A stretch of 61,037 nt of DNA from an uncultured Bacteroidales bacterium (GTDB lineage Bacteria; Bacteroidota; Bacteroidia; Bacteroidales; UBA932). This document shows, piece after piece, positions 7,689-16,512 of the stretch (positions within the stretch are counted from its first letter, which is position 1; every line of letters begins with the position of its first letter). Made by a program: the position numbers and the translations under genes. The DNA is taken from NCBI GenBank assembly GCA_947588835.1, contig CANPZS010000008.1:1-61037 (forward strand), written 5' to 3'. The notes beneath the pieces are model-generated. The model was not told the DNA's origin. It did not search any database and saw only the letters and a list, made by a program, of their open reading frames with translations.

Positions 7689-10208
7689 CTAAAAATGCAG
7701 CTCCATTCCGAAGTTCAGCGCAAAGCAGCCGTTCCTAACCCGTTCTCCGCCGACATCCCTGTAGCGGTGCGTAAGCCGCCAGAAGGCATCCACCCTGAAT
7801 ATGCGCAGGATGTTGGATATGCCTGCCCCGACTTCTACGTACGGCGTCCTCAGGTCAGACATGTTTTCCGGGAACATCATGGGGGCCTTCAGCGACTGCG
7901 GCGTTCCGGCAATGCCGTTGTTTTTGTCCGACACTCTGCCGTATGCGGCCTTCAGCGTGAATATTTCGCGCCATTGCAGGCGTTTTATCAAAGGAATCCT
8001 GCCGAGGAGGAAACCGTTGAAATTGTGTTCGTAGAAAAGCGTTGCCCATGAGTCCGAAGCGAATTCGTAATAGTCCATGCAGGCGAAGGCGTTCCGGTCG
8101 AAGAAGTATGAGTTGTTGCCCTCATGGAGCTTCAGCAGCGGGTAGGGGACGGTGCCATGGATGTGCCCGGCGTTGAACGAAATGTCGGAGACTCCGGCAG
8201 GCGGCGTGTTTATTCGGTAATTGACCGTAATTTCCGTGCGCATGAAGCTATAGTCGTTTTTGGCTATGCCCTTGACGGCCCCGTAGATGTCGAACCTTAC
8301 CACGGGATATTTCGTGTATATGTACGATTTGTCGAATACTCCGCGGGTGACGGCCTCGTCGCGGGAAAAGCGTGCGGCATAATGCAGCTGGTGGTATGCG
8401 ATGCTGGAAGCCGCGCTCCCGTCGGGCTTTATCATGGGGATGTACCGGTTGGCGAATACCCTCATCGTTTCGAGGGATATGACGTTGTTGAAGCCTGGGG
8501 ACCATTCGTGGTCGTATTTCACGGAAAATTCGGTCACGGGGCTTTTTTTGAACGTTCCGGCTTTCGTAAGGACGGAATTGAGCAGGTTGCTCTCGGTAAA
8601 GACGGACGTCTCGCTCCGCCCGAGCTGCACGAGTTCGTGCTTGGCGATGAGCGTCAGCTTTCTGGTGGGGGAGTTGCCGAACATGTATTCGAAGCGTCCG
8701 CCGCCTTTGAGATGCCTGTCTTTCGTCCCGTAGGCGCCGTAGACCATCAGGCGGTATTTCCGGCTGAAGTCCTTTGTCGTGCGCACGCCCATTCTGAGCC
8801 TTATGCCTTCGAGGTCGTTGAAACTGACGATCTCCATGACCGGGCCGAACCCTACGTATTTCCTTTCCAGATAGCCGGTGCCCAGCATGTTGAATAAGGA
8901 ATATATGTTGCGGTAGACCGGCACGCTCTGTATCGAATCCACCATCTCGTAGATCCCGCTTTCCTTTTTGGAAAGGACGAAAGGACGCGTCCGCCGCCAG
9001 TATTCTTCATTTTTCTTTCCGGCGTCCGACCGTACCGTGACCTTGTCTCCCCTTGCCGTCCTACCGGGGATGGGAACATTTTCGAAGTTCGGGGATGCGA
9101 AATGCTGTTCGCGTCTGCCTATGAACGATATCATCCACGGAAAATCTTTGGACGTGACGGAAAAGTCGGCGTACATGCGGTTTTCGAGATAGAACCATTT
9201 GCCGTCGCCGAGGCGCTTGTTGCGCACGTCTATGGCAAGGTCCCTTATCCAGTTTATGCCCGAGCCTTTTTCGAGCCTGGCATGTATGTCCCTCAGCGCG
9301 TATTCCTCAGCATCCACGGACATCTCGCCGTCGAACGCGGGGGAGGAGGCGGAGCGTTTCGGGTGGTAGCGTATCCTGAACGTCTTGCGCCCGTCAGTAA
9401 GGAGGCTGTCTATGAGGTAGTAGTCGTAGAACGAGCTCCCGTGCGATGACAGCGGCGAGGGGATGTCTATGTTGAACAGATTGATATAGTCGTCGTAGAA
9501 ATTTGTCTGCATGTGCATGCTTCCCGTGAACTGCTGCAGCACGTTTTCGGGATTCAGCCCTGAGATGCGGTTGGCCTCTATCACTTCGCCGTCTACGGCC
9601 GGGTCGGAGCTGTGATAGCGCTTCGCCACCGTCTCCGACATCATCACGGGCAGGTATGGCGCTCCGGAAACCACGGAAGTGTCGATATAGTCGAGTACGA
9701 AGCCGAAATTTTTCCGCAGCATTATGTCGTCGATCAGATTCTCCGCGTTGCTTACGTCCATTTCCATCTTGGTATATACCTCGCAGCCGTATCTGTCCGA
9801 TCTTTCAGGATCGTGGCGGTGCCTGTTGGCGGCTATCTGCGACAGGATGAACTTCATGCGGCTGTCGTCCGGCTTCACCACTGCGGCGTCTATGCGGTCG
9901 TAGGCCTGCCGCAGCCTGAAATCCACGTGCGAAAAGGCGCCGTTGGCTATGGGAACGGACTCGAGTTCGTATCCGAGCAGCTGGGCGCACAGGACGTGTA
10001 CGGCCGTGTCACGCGTTTCCATGTAGTAATAGCCGTCCAGGTCCGTGGATACGCCCGTTTCGGTGTTTTCGAAATACACTGCGGCGAAAGGCAGGCCGGA
10101 GCCGGTGGAGGCGTCGGTCACCCTGCCTTTCACCCTCGTGGTCTGCGCCCGGACCGACACGGACAGAGCGATGGCCAGGACGGACAATATGACGGTAATT
10201 TTCCGCAC
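7689..10208 (-). CDS. DUF5686 / carboxypeptidase-like regulatory domain outer-membrane protein
   Basis: This is an 839-residue exported protein. A signal peptide (cleavage after about A-R-A, residue 21) is followed by a carboxypeptidase-regulatory-like domain (V-K-G-R-V-T-D-A-S-T-G near residue 27). The rest matches DUF5686, with many alternating amphipathic strands, repeated G/Y/F-rich segments and a terminal aromatic residue (L-H-F) typical of Bacteroidota outer-membrane beta-barrels. The architecture resembles TonB-linked outer-membrane proteins without a plug. The function is unknown. It starts 6 nt after the flavin reductase stop, so the two are probably cotranscribed. Confidence 0.87.
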   Translation of the reverse strand: MRKITVILSVLAIALSVSVRAQTTRVKGRVTDASTGSGLPFAAVYFENTETGVSTDLDGYYYMETRDTAVHVLCAQLLGYELESVPIANGAFSHVDFRLRQAYDRIDAAVVKPDDSRMKFILSQIAANRHRHDPERSDRYGCEVYTKMEMDVSNAENLIDDIMLRKNFGFVLDYIDTSVVSGAPYLPVMMSETVAKRYHSSDPAVDGEVIEANRISGLNPENVLQQFTGSMHMQTNFYDDYINLFNIDIPSPLSSHGSSFYDYYLIDSLLTDGRKTFRIRYHPKRSASSPAFDGEMSVDAEEYALRDIHARLEKGSGINWIRDLAIDVRNKRLGDGKWFYLENRMYADFSVTSKDFPWMISFIGRREQHFASPNFENVPIPGRTARGDKVTVRSDAGKKNEEYWRRTRPFVLSKKESGIYEMVDSIQSVPVYRNIYSLFNMLGTGYLERKYVGFGPVMEIVSFNDLEGIRLRMGVRTTKDFSRKYRLMVYGAYGTKDRHLKGGGRFEYMFGNSPTRKLTLIAKHELVQLGRSETSVFTESNLLNSVLTKAGTFKKSPVTEFSVKYDHEWSPGFNNVISLETMRVFANRYIPMIKPDGSAASSIAYHQLHYAARFSRDEAVTRGVFDKSYIYTKYPVVRFDIYGAVKGIAKNDYSFMRTEITVNYRINTPPAGVSDISFNAGHIHGTVPYPLLKLHEGNNSYFFDRNAFACMDYYEFASDSWATLFYEHNFNGFLLGRIPLIKRLQWREIFTLKAAYGRVSDKNNGIAGTPQSLKAPMMFPENMSDLRTPYVEVGAGISNILRIFRVDAFWRLTHRYRDVGGERVRNGCFALNFGMELHF

Positions 10209-10214
10209 TGCCGC

Positions 10215-10781
10215 CTACATGAATTTTTTGCCTTCCGACCAGGCTTTCCCGGCTTTTTCGCCGACTTTGTAGTAGCATCCCCCGAACTGGTCGAAAATCA
10301 GGGCGTCTATTTTGGAGACGTCCACTTTCCCGTCGGCTCCGAGTATGCTTTCTTCGGCGCTTACGTTCATTATTTCCCCTATGACGCGCGGCCCGTGCTC
10401 CCATTCGTCCACTTTGAACAGGCTGCATTCGATGGCCACCGGGAATTCTTCTATCACCGGCGCGTCCACGAAGGCGCTTTTCACGGCGTGCATGCCGCTG
10501 CGGGCGAATTTGTCATGCATGGTGTTGGCCGATGCGATGCCGAAGAAATCCGCTTCCGCCATGTGCGCGGCGTCGGCTATGCTGAGGGTGAATGCTCCGC
10601 GCATGCGTATGTTCTCCATGGTCTTGTGCTCTTCGTCGAGGTTGAGCGCCACATATTTATTGCCGCAAATGCCTCCCCATGCCATATTCATGACGTCCAC
10701 CGTGCCGTCTTCGCAATAGGTGGCCACCATCAGCACCGGCATCGGAAATACGTACGGATGTGCTCCGAGATTTTTTTTCAT
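10215..10781 (-). CDS. Flavin reductase family protein
   Basis: This 188-residue FMN-binding split-barrel protein is of the flavin-reductase/DIM6-NTAB type. The N-terminal P-M-P-V-L-M-V-A-T strand and the D-V-M-N-M-A-W motif are conserved in the FMN site. These cytoplasmic proteins reduce or carry FMN; some act as electron carriers such as flavoredoxin, and the physiological partner here is not evident. It is the first gene of a minus-strand group with DUF5686 and SIMPL and diverges from the CDF exporter across a 132-nt region. Confidence 0.85.
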   Translation of the reverse strand: MKKNLGAHPYVFPMPVLMVATYCEDGTVDVMNMAWGGICGNKYVALNLDEEHKTMENIRMRGAFTLSIADAAHMAEADFFGIASANTMHDKFARSGMHAVKSAFVDAPVIEEFPVAIECSLFKVDEWEHGPRVIGEIMNVSAEESILGADGKVDVSKIDALIFDQFGGCYYKVGEKAGKAWSEGKKFM

Positions 10782-10855
10782 TTCGAATTTGTTTTGGTTC
10801 GCGCCGTAAACATAGCAAATTTTTCTGAATAATCCATTCGCTTGTTGACGGCGGC

Positions 10856-10886
10856 TTTGTCCTGCGGAATAAAATGATTACATTTG
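10856..10886 (+). promoter_or_regulatory. Promoter of the CDF exporter gene
   Basis: TTTG at 10856-10859, a spacer of exactly 19 nt, then TACATTTG at 10879-10886. This is a perfect match to the Bacteroidota TTTG-N19/21-TAnnTTTG promoter. Transcription would start near 10893, which makes the ATG at 10914 the likely translation start and excludes the in-frame TTG at 10884, which lies inside the promoter. Confidence 0.75.
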
Positions 10887-10913
10887 CGGACTAATGCTGT
10901 TGCAGAATCTCGT

Positions 10914-11801
10914 ATGGTGCATTTCCATCACGGACATCACGGGTATGGCAGTCTTTCTGCATCCCTCAACGTCGCCTATGGCGTCGCCATGGCACTCAAT
11001 CTGTGCTTCGTGGCGGCGGAAACAGCGGCCGGATTCCTGTTTGATTCCACGGGCCTTCTGTCCGATGCGGGGCATAAGCTGACGGACGTCTTTTCTCTTG
11101 TCATAGCTCTTGTCGCCTTCAGGCTGGCCAAGAGCCCATCGGACGTCAGATTCACCTACGGATACCGCAAGACCTCCGTGCTGATGTCATTTTTCAACGC
11201 CTGCCTGCTGTTGGCCGCAGTGTGCGTGATAGTGGCGGAGAGCATTAAAAAAATAGGGGAGCCTGCGGAAATAAACGGAGCCGCCGTTTCGTGGACGGCA
11301 GGCGCAGGCATCCTTGTCAGCGGGGCGAGCGCCTTTGTCTTGATGCGTTCCCGGAGCCGCGACATCAATACCAAGGCGGCCTTTCTCCATATGGCCGCCG
11401 ACGCTCTTGTGTCAGTCGGCGTAGTACTTTCGGGCATAATCATCTCCGTCACCGGACTGTCGGTGATCGATCCGGTCATAAGTCTCGTGATAGCGGCCGT
11501 CATACTTTTCAATACGGTGAAGCTCTTGTCGGAAAGCGTCCGGATGCTTATAGACGCGGTCCCGGATGGAGTGGATTATGACGGCATCCGGAAAATGATT
11601 GCCGGATATCCGGGAGTGGAATCCGTGTCCGATCTGAGGATCTGGCCGGTGAGCGTCGTGGAAACCGCCCTTACGGCGCATTTGGAAATAGCCGAAGACG
11701 CGGCGCCGGAGACTGTGGCGTCGGGGCTGCATCAGGCTCTGAAGGATGCGGGTATGGATATTGTTACATTGGAATGCAAACGTAAAAATATTGTAAGATG
11801 A
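10914..11801 (+). CDS. Cation diffusion facilitator (CDF) metal exporter
   Basis: This 295-residue inner-membrane protein has an N-terminal His-rich stretch (HFHHGHHGYG) and six transmembrane helices. The metal-site residues of the CDF family are present: a D-A-G-H-K-L-T-D motif in helix 2 (HxxxD) and H-M-A-A-D-A-L-V-S-V in helix 5 (HxxxD). A C-terminal cytoplasmic ferredoxin-like domain ends the protein. The pattern fits proton-driven Zn(II)/Cd(II) efflux (ZitB/CzcD-like). The start was chosen from the promoter position. It overlaps the META lipoprotein gene by ATGA. Confidence 0.9.
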   Translation: MVHFHHGHHGYGSLSASLNVAYGVAMALNLCFVAAETAAGFLFDSTGLLSDAGHKLTDVFSLVIALVAFRLAKSPSDVRFTYGYRKTSVLMSFFNACLLLAAVCVIVAESIKKIGEPAEINGAAVSWTAGAGILVSGASAFVLMRSRSRDINTKAAFLHMAADALVSVGVVLSGIIISVTGLSVIDPVISLVIAAVILFNTVKLLSESVRMLIDAVPDGVDYDGIRKMIAGYPGVESVSDLRIWPVSVVETALTAHLEIAEDAAPETVASGLHQALKDAGMDIVTLECKRKNIVR

Positions 11802-12205
11802 AAAGAATTTCTGTTTTGTTGATGGCTATGGCGTCATTGCTGGCAATTTCATGCGGCACCAAGAATATCCTTGCGGGCGAATGGAAAATCGACGCCCTGA
11901 AGGGAGAGAAGGTCGAAACCGCTGAAAAGGAGGCTTTCATAGGCTTTGACGTCAAGGAGAACAGGGTGTACGGCTGCCTCGGCGTGAACAACGTGACGGG
12001 GAACTACACTTTTGAAGAGGGCAGGCTCTCCCTCGGCGAGCTCGGCATGACCATGATGGCCGGCCTGCCGCAGGACATGGAGGTCGAGTCCAAGCTCAGG
12101 GACGCCCTTCATACCGTCGTATCCGCCGAAGCGAAGGACAAGGGCACGATAGTCTTTTTGGATGCCGACGGAGCCGAAGTGCTCAGGCTCGTAAAAAAGA
12201 AATGA
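11798..12205 (+). CDS. META domain lipoprotein
   Basis: This small lipoprotein of 135 residues has a signal peptide with lipobox A-I-S-C (Cys about residue 19) followed by a META/HslJ-type domain (G-E-W-K-I-D-A-L, then G-C-L-G-V-N-N-V-T-G-N-Y near residue 60). META domains occur in HslJ, a heat- and novobiocin-linked envelope protein. The exact function is unknown. ATGA coupling to the CDF exporter suggests an envelope or metal-stress context, but that is inference from position only. Confidence 0.83.
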   Translation: MKRISVLLMAMASLLAISCGTKNILAGEWKIDALKGEKVETAEKEAFIGFDVKENRVYGCLGVNNVTGNYTFEEGRLSLGELGMTMMAGLPQDMEVESKLRDALHTVVSAEAKDKGTIVFLDADGAEVLRLVKKK

Positions 12206-12222
12206 ATGTCGCGGACGGATGC

Positions 12223-15200
12223 TTAGAAGTATTCGTCCCGGCTTTTTATGCTTAAGGATTCAGGAGACTTGCCGCAGAATGCCCTTATGTAGGCCGTGGC
12301 GAGTCTGCTGTTTGTTATCAGCGGGACGTTGAAGTCTATGGCGGCGCGTCGTATCGCGTATCCGTTGCCGAGTTCGGCCTCGGAATAGTTTTTGGGAATG
12401 TTCACCACGAGATCGACCTTGTGGCCGCGGATAAGTTCTATGGCGGACGGCGTTCCCTCTTCGTCCTCATCGGGCCACAAGGCCCTCGCGGCCGGCACGC
12501 CGTTTTCGTTCAGGTAGCGCCATGTCCCTGTCGTGGCGTAAATCTTTATGCCTTTTTCATGCAGATTCCGGCAGGCTTCGAGCATGTCGGCCTTCTGTCC
12601 GGCGTCGCCCGAGGATATCAGCGCCGAATTTTCGGGAATCCGATGTCCCACGGACAGCATGGATTTGAGCAGCGCTTCGTCGAAATCGTCCCCGATGCAG
12701 CCTACTTCGCCGGTCGACGCCATGTCCACGCCGAGCACGGGATCGGCATGGCTGAGCCTTGAGAATGAGAACTGGGAGCATTTTACGCCCACGTGCCCGA
12801 GGCGGGACGGATCGGTCTCCATAGGACGGGGATGTTCGCCGAGCATGCACCGGATGGCGAGATCTATAAGGTTTACGTTCATTACTTTGGATACGAACGG
12901 GAAACTTCTCGAAGCCCTCAGGTTGCATTCTATGACTTTGAGGTATCCGTCGGTGGCGAGGAACTGTATGTTGAACGGTCCCGTGATATGCAGATTTTCG
13001 GCTATGGCGGCGGCCGTCTTCTTTATCCCGTCAGCCGTGGCCGCGTTCATTTTCAGCACCGGGAACTGTATGGTGGCGTCGCCTGAGTGGACTCCGGCAT
13101 ATTCGACGTGCTCCGAAACGGCGGACGCGATGACCCGGCCTCCGTCGGCCACCGCATCGCACTCTATTTCCCTGCACCGCTGCATGAAAGAACTTATGAC
13201 GACGGGATGCTCTTCCGACACTTCTACGGCCATTTCGAGGAATGTCTTCATGTCTTTTTTACTGTAGCACACGTTCATGGCGGCTCCTGAGAGGACGTAC
13301 GACGGGCGGACGAGCACGGGGAAGCCCACTTCGTCCACGAATCCGTCTATTTCCTCCCATGTGGTCAGTTCCTTCCAGCGGGGCTGGTCTATGCCGAGGC
13401 GGTCTACGACGACGGAGAATTTCTTTCGGTCTTCGGCCCTGTCTATGTCGTCGGCGGAAGTGCCGAGAATCCTGATTCCGCTGCGCGAGAGCGGGACGGC
13501 GAGGTTGTTGGGTATCTGCCCGCCGACGCTGACTATCACTCCGGACGGATTTTCCTTTTCGCATATGTCCATCACGGTTTCATAGCTGAGATCGTCGAAG
13601 TACAGCCTGTCGCAGACGTCGTAGTCCGTGGATACCGTTTCCGGATTGCAATTGATCATTATCGATTTGTATCCGCTTTTGCGGAGCGTACTGAGGGCGT
13701 TCACGCCGCACCAGTCGAATTCTACGCTGCTGCCTATCCTGTATGCTCCCGAACCGAGGACGGCCACCGTCCCGGCCCCGTCAGTGAAAGCCACGTCGTC
13801 GCTCTCCCCGTTGTAAGTCAGATACAGGTAGTTGGTGTCGGAGGGGAACTCCGCGGCGAGTGTGTCTATCTGTTTTACGTGCGGAGTCAGTCCCAGCCCC
13901 TTGCGCACGGCCCTCACCTCGGCCTCGCCGACATGGAATACGCGGCCGATCTGCATGTCCGAGAAGCCGCGGCGCTTGGCCCGTAGGAACAGTTCCCTGT
14001 CCAGGTGGGCGAGATCTTCGCAGGCCTCGAGTTCGCGGTATGTGTCTTCTATGTTGCGGAGCCTGTCGATGAACCATTTGTCAATGTGCGTGAGCTTGCA
14101 TATCCTGTCCACGCCGTATCCGGATTCGAACGCCGCCGCTATGGCGAAAATGCGCGTGTCCGTGGGGTTCTTGAGCGCGCAGTCCAGATCCTCCGTCTTG
14201 TAGGGCTTGTTGCACACGAATCCGAAGGCTCCCTGTCCTATCATCCTGAGTCCCTTCTGGATGGCTTCTTCGAAATTTCTCCCTATCGCCATCACTTCGC
14301 CCACGCTTTTCATGCTTGAGCCTATTTCACGGGACACTCCCTTGAATTTGCCTAAATCCCAGCGGGGTATCTTGCATGTCACGTAGTCGAGGGCAGGCTC
14401 GAAAAAGGCCGGCGTAGTCTTGGTGACCGTGTTCTTGAGGTCGAAGAGCCCGTAGCCGAGCCCGAGCTTGGCCGCTATGAAGGCGAGGGGATATCCGGTG
14501 GCCTTGGACGCCAGCGCGGAAGACCGGCTGAGGCGTGCATTGACTTCTATGACGCGGTAGTCTTCCCCGTCGGGGTCGAATGCGTACTGCACGTTGCATT
14601 CTCCTATAATGCCCAGATGGCGTACTATGCTGAAAGCGGTCTTGCGGAGAAAATGAAATTCGTCGTTGGACAGTGTCTGTGACGGCGCCACCACTATGCT
14701 TTCCCCGGTATGGATGCCCAAAGGGTCGAAATTTTCCATGTTGCAGACGGCTATGCAATTGTCGTAGGCGTCGCGCACCACTTCGTATTCTATTTCTTTC
14801 CAGCCTTTCAGGGATTTTTCCACGAGCACCTGCGGCGAGAACGAGAACGCCTTGCCGGCGACCGCGTCGAGTTCCTCTTCGTTTTCGCAGAATCCGGATC
14901 CGAGTCCGCCTAAGGCGTAGGCTGCGCGTATGATCACGGGATAACCTATTCCGGCGGCTGCGGCGCGCGCTTCCGCGATGTCGGCGGCGGCATGCGACTT
15001 TATGGTCTTTACCCCTATTTCGTCGAGTTTCCTGACGAAAAGATCCCTGTCCTCCGTTTCCATTATGGCCCGGATCGGCGTGCCGAGCACTTTGATGCCG
15101 TATTTTTCAAGTATTCCGGCATTGTGCAGCTCCACTCCGCAGTTCAGGGCCGTCTGTCCGCCGAATGAGAGCAGGATTCCCTGCGGCCTTTCTTTGGCGA

Positions 15201-15429
15201 TCACTTTTTCCACGAAAAAGGGCGTCACGGGCAGGAAGTAGACTTTGCCGGCCGTTTCTTCCGAAGTCTGCACCGTGGCTATGTTGGGATTGATCAGCAC
15301 AGTCTCTATGCCTTCTTCGCGCATGGCTTTGAGGGCCTGCGAACCGCTGTAGTCGAATTCTCCGGCTTCGCCGATTTTAAGTGCGCCCGAGCCGAGCACC
15401 AAGACTTTCCTTATGCTTCTGTCGATCAT
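12223..15429 (-). CDS. carB: Carbamoyl-phosphate synthase, large subunit
   Basis: CarB makes carbamoyl phosphate from bicarbonate, two ATP and ammonia delivered by CarA, feeding arginine and pyrimidine synthesis. The 1068-residue protein shows the duplicated synthetase halves, each with an ATP-grasp domain (V-L-G-S-G-A-L-K-I-G-E-A-G-E-F-D-Y near residue 10 and V-L-G-S-G-A-Y-R-I-G near 560), the E-V-N-A-R-L-S-R-S-S and E-C-N-L-R-A-S-R-S active-site segments, and a C-terminal MGS-like allosteric domain from about residue 930. Length is standard. It is the last gene of the arginine operon, 3 nt behind carA. Confidence 0.97.
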   Translation of the reverse strand: MIDRSIRKVLVLGSGALKIGEAGEFDYSGSQALKAMREEGIETVLINPNIATVQTSEETAGKVYFLPVTPFFVEKVIAKERPQGILLSFGGQTALNCGVELHNAGILEKYGIKVLGTPIRAIMETEDRDLFVRKLDEIGVKTIKSHAAADIAEARAAAAGIGYPVIIRAAYALGGLGSGFCENEEELDAVAGKAFSFSPQVLVEKSLKGWKEIEYEVVRDAYDNCIAVCNMENFDPLGIHTGESIVVAPSQTLSNDEFHFLRKTAFSIVRHLGIIGECNVQYAFDPDGEDYRVIEVNARLSRSSALASKATGYPLAFIAAKLGLGYGLFDLKNTVTKTTPAFFEPALDYVTCKIPRWDLGKFKGVSREIGSSMKSVGEVMAIGRNFEEAIQKGLRMIGQGAFGFVCNKPYKTEDLDCALKNPTDTRIFAIAAAFESGYGVDRICKLTHIDKWFIDRLRNIEDTYRELEACEDLAHLDRELFLRAKRRGFSDMQIGRVFHVGEAEVRAVRKGLGLTPHVKQIDTLAAEFPSDTNYLYLTYNGESDDVAFTDGAGTVAVLGSGAYRIGSSVEFDWCGVNALSTLRKSGYKSIMINCNPETVSTDYDVCDRLYFDDLSYETVMDICEKENPSGVIVSVGGQIPNNLAVPLSRSGIRILGTSADDIDRAEDRKKFSVVVDRLGIDQPRWKELTTWEEIDGFVDEVGFPVLVRPSYVLSGAAMNVCYSKKDMKTFLEMAVEVSEEHPVVISSFMQRCREIECDAVADGGRVIASAVSEHVEYAGVHSGDATIQFPVLKMNAATADGIKKTAAAIAENLHITGPFNIQFLATDGYLKVIECNLRASRSFPFVSKVMNVNLIDLAIRCMLGEHPRPMETDPSRLGHVGVKCSQFSFSRLSHADPVLGVDMASTGEVGCIGDDFDEALLKSMLSVGHRIPENSALISSGDAGQKADMLEACRNLHEKGIKIYATTGTWRYLNENGVPAARALWPDEDEEGTPSAIELIRGHKVDLVVNIPKNYSEAELGNGYAIRRAAIDFNVPLITNSRLATAYIRAFCGKSPESLSIKSRDEYF

Positions 15430-15432
15430 GAT

Positions 15433-16512
15433 TTATAAAAGGGAAATGAATTCATCGAAAAGAAATTCGGTATCTACCGGGCCGCTGGAGGCTTCCGGAT
15501 GGAACTGCGCGGAGAAGAACGGTTTGCTCCTGTGCCTTATGCCTTCGTTGGTGCCGTCGTTCATGTTTATGAAGCAAGGCTCCCAGTCTTTTCCGAGCGT
15601 GCCCGTATCCACCGCGAAACCGTGGTTCTGCGAGGTTATGAAACATTTGTCGCTGCCGCACATCCTTACCGGCTGGTTGTGGCTCCTGTGCCCGTATTTC
15701 AATTTGAATATGCCTGCGCCTCCCGCCATGCACAGCAGCTGGTTCCCCATGCATATCCCGAATATGGGCTTGTTCCTTTCCATCGCCTTCCGGATGTTTT
15801 CGACGGTGACACCGCAATGGGACGGATTGCCGGGGCCGTTGGAAATGAACAGCCCGTCCCATTCGAGCCGGTTGAAATCATAGTCCCATGGGACGCGCAC
15901 CACCTCGACGCCGCGCCTGACGAGGCATCGTATTATCTGATGCTTCACTCCGCAATCCACGAGGACTATCTTCTTTTTTCCGCAGCCGTAGCGTATCGTT
16001 TCCCTGCAGCTTACGGCCGCCACCTGGTTTTCGGCGTCGGGGTCGAGGAACGGGATGTCTTCCGCGGAGCCTTCCGGGATTATCTTCCCGGGCATGGAAC
16101 CGCACTCCCTCAATGTCTTGGTCAGTTCCCGCGTGTCAATGCCGAAGATGCCAGGCACCTTTTCTTCCTTTAGCCAGTCGTCGAGGCTCCTGACGGCGTC
16201 CCAGTGGCTGTATTTGTCGCTGTAGTCCGAGATTATTATGCCTTTTGCATGTATCTTTTCTGACTCGAAATGGACGCTGAGGCCGTCCTCGTCGAATTCG
16301 GCCGGAGGTATGCCATAATTCCCTATGAGAGGATAGCTTACGCACAGTATCTGTCCCGAATACGACGGGTCCGTCAGACTCTCCGGATAGCCTACCATAG
16401 CCGTGGAGAACACGACTTCGCCCGACGCCGGACCGTCGTATCCGAAGCTCCATCCCTGCATTCTGCGTCCGTTGCGGAGTATAAGCGCGGCCTTTTTCAT
16501 CGTTTCCGTCAT
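15433..16512 (-). CDS. carA: Carbamoyl-phosphate synthase, small (glutaminase) subunit
   Basis: CarA hydrolyses glutamine and channels ammonia to CarB. The 359-residue protein has the N-terminal CPSase small-chain domain (F-S-T-A-M-V-G-Y-P-E-S-L-T-D) and a class I glutamine amidotransferase domain. In that domain the nucleophile Cys lies in G-I-C-M-G-N-Q and the His-Glu pair in Q-F-H-P-E-A. I place the start at 16512, where ATG overlaps the argH stop as ATGA; the frame stays open upstream inside argH, and an ATG four codons later (16500) is the alternative. Association with the arginine genes suggests regulation with arginine demand. Confidence 0.96.
   Translation of the reverse strand: MTETMKKAALILRNGRRMQGWSFGYDGPASGEVVFSTAMVGYPESLTDPSYSGQILCVSYPLIGNYGIPPAEFDEDGLSVHFESEKIHAKGIIISDYSDKYSHWDAVRSLDDWLKEEKVPGIFGIDTRELTKTLRECGSMPGKIIPEGSAEDIPFLDPDAENQVAAVSCRETIRYGCGKKKIVLVDCGVKHQIIRCLVRRGVEVVRVPWDYDFNRLEWDGLFISNGPGNPSHCGVTVENIRKAMERNKPIFGICMGNQLLCMAGGAGIFKLKYGHRSHNQPVRMCGSDKCFITSQNHGFAVDTGTLGKDWEPCFINMNDGTNEGIRHRSKPFFSAQFHPEASSGPVDTEFLFDEFISLL

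Noticed and set aside
10884..10913. Upstream in-frame TTG start for the CDF exporter
   Set aside because: It lies within the -7 promoter element at 10879-10886, so it would precede the transcript start.
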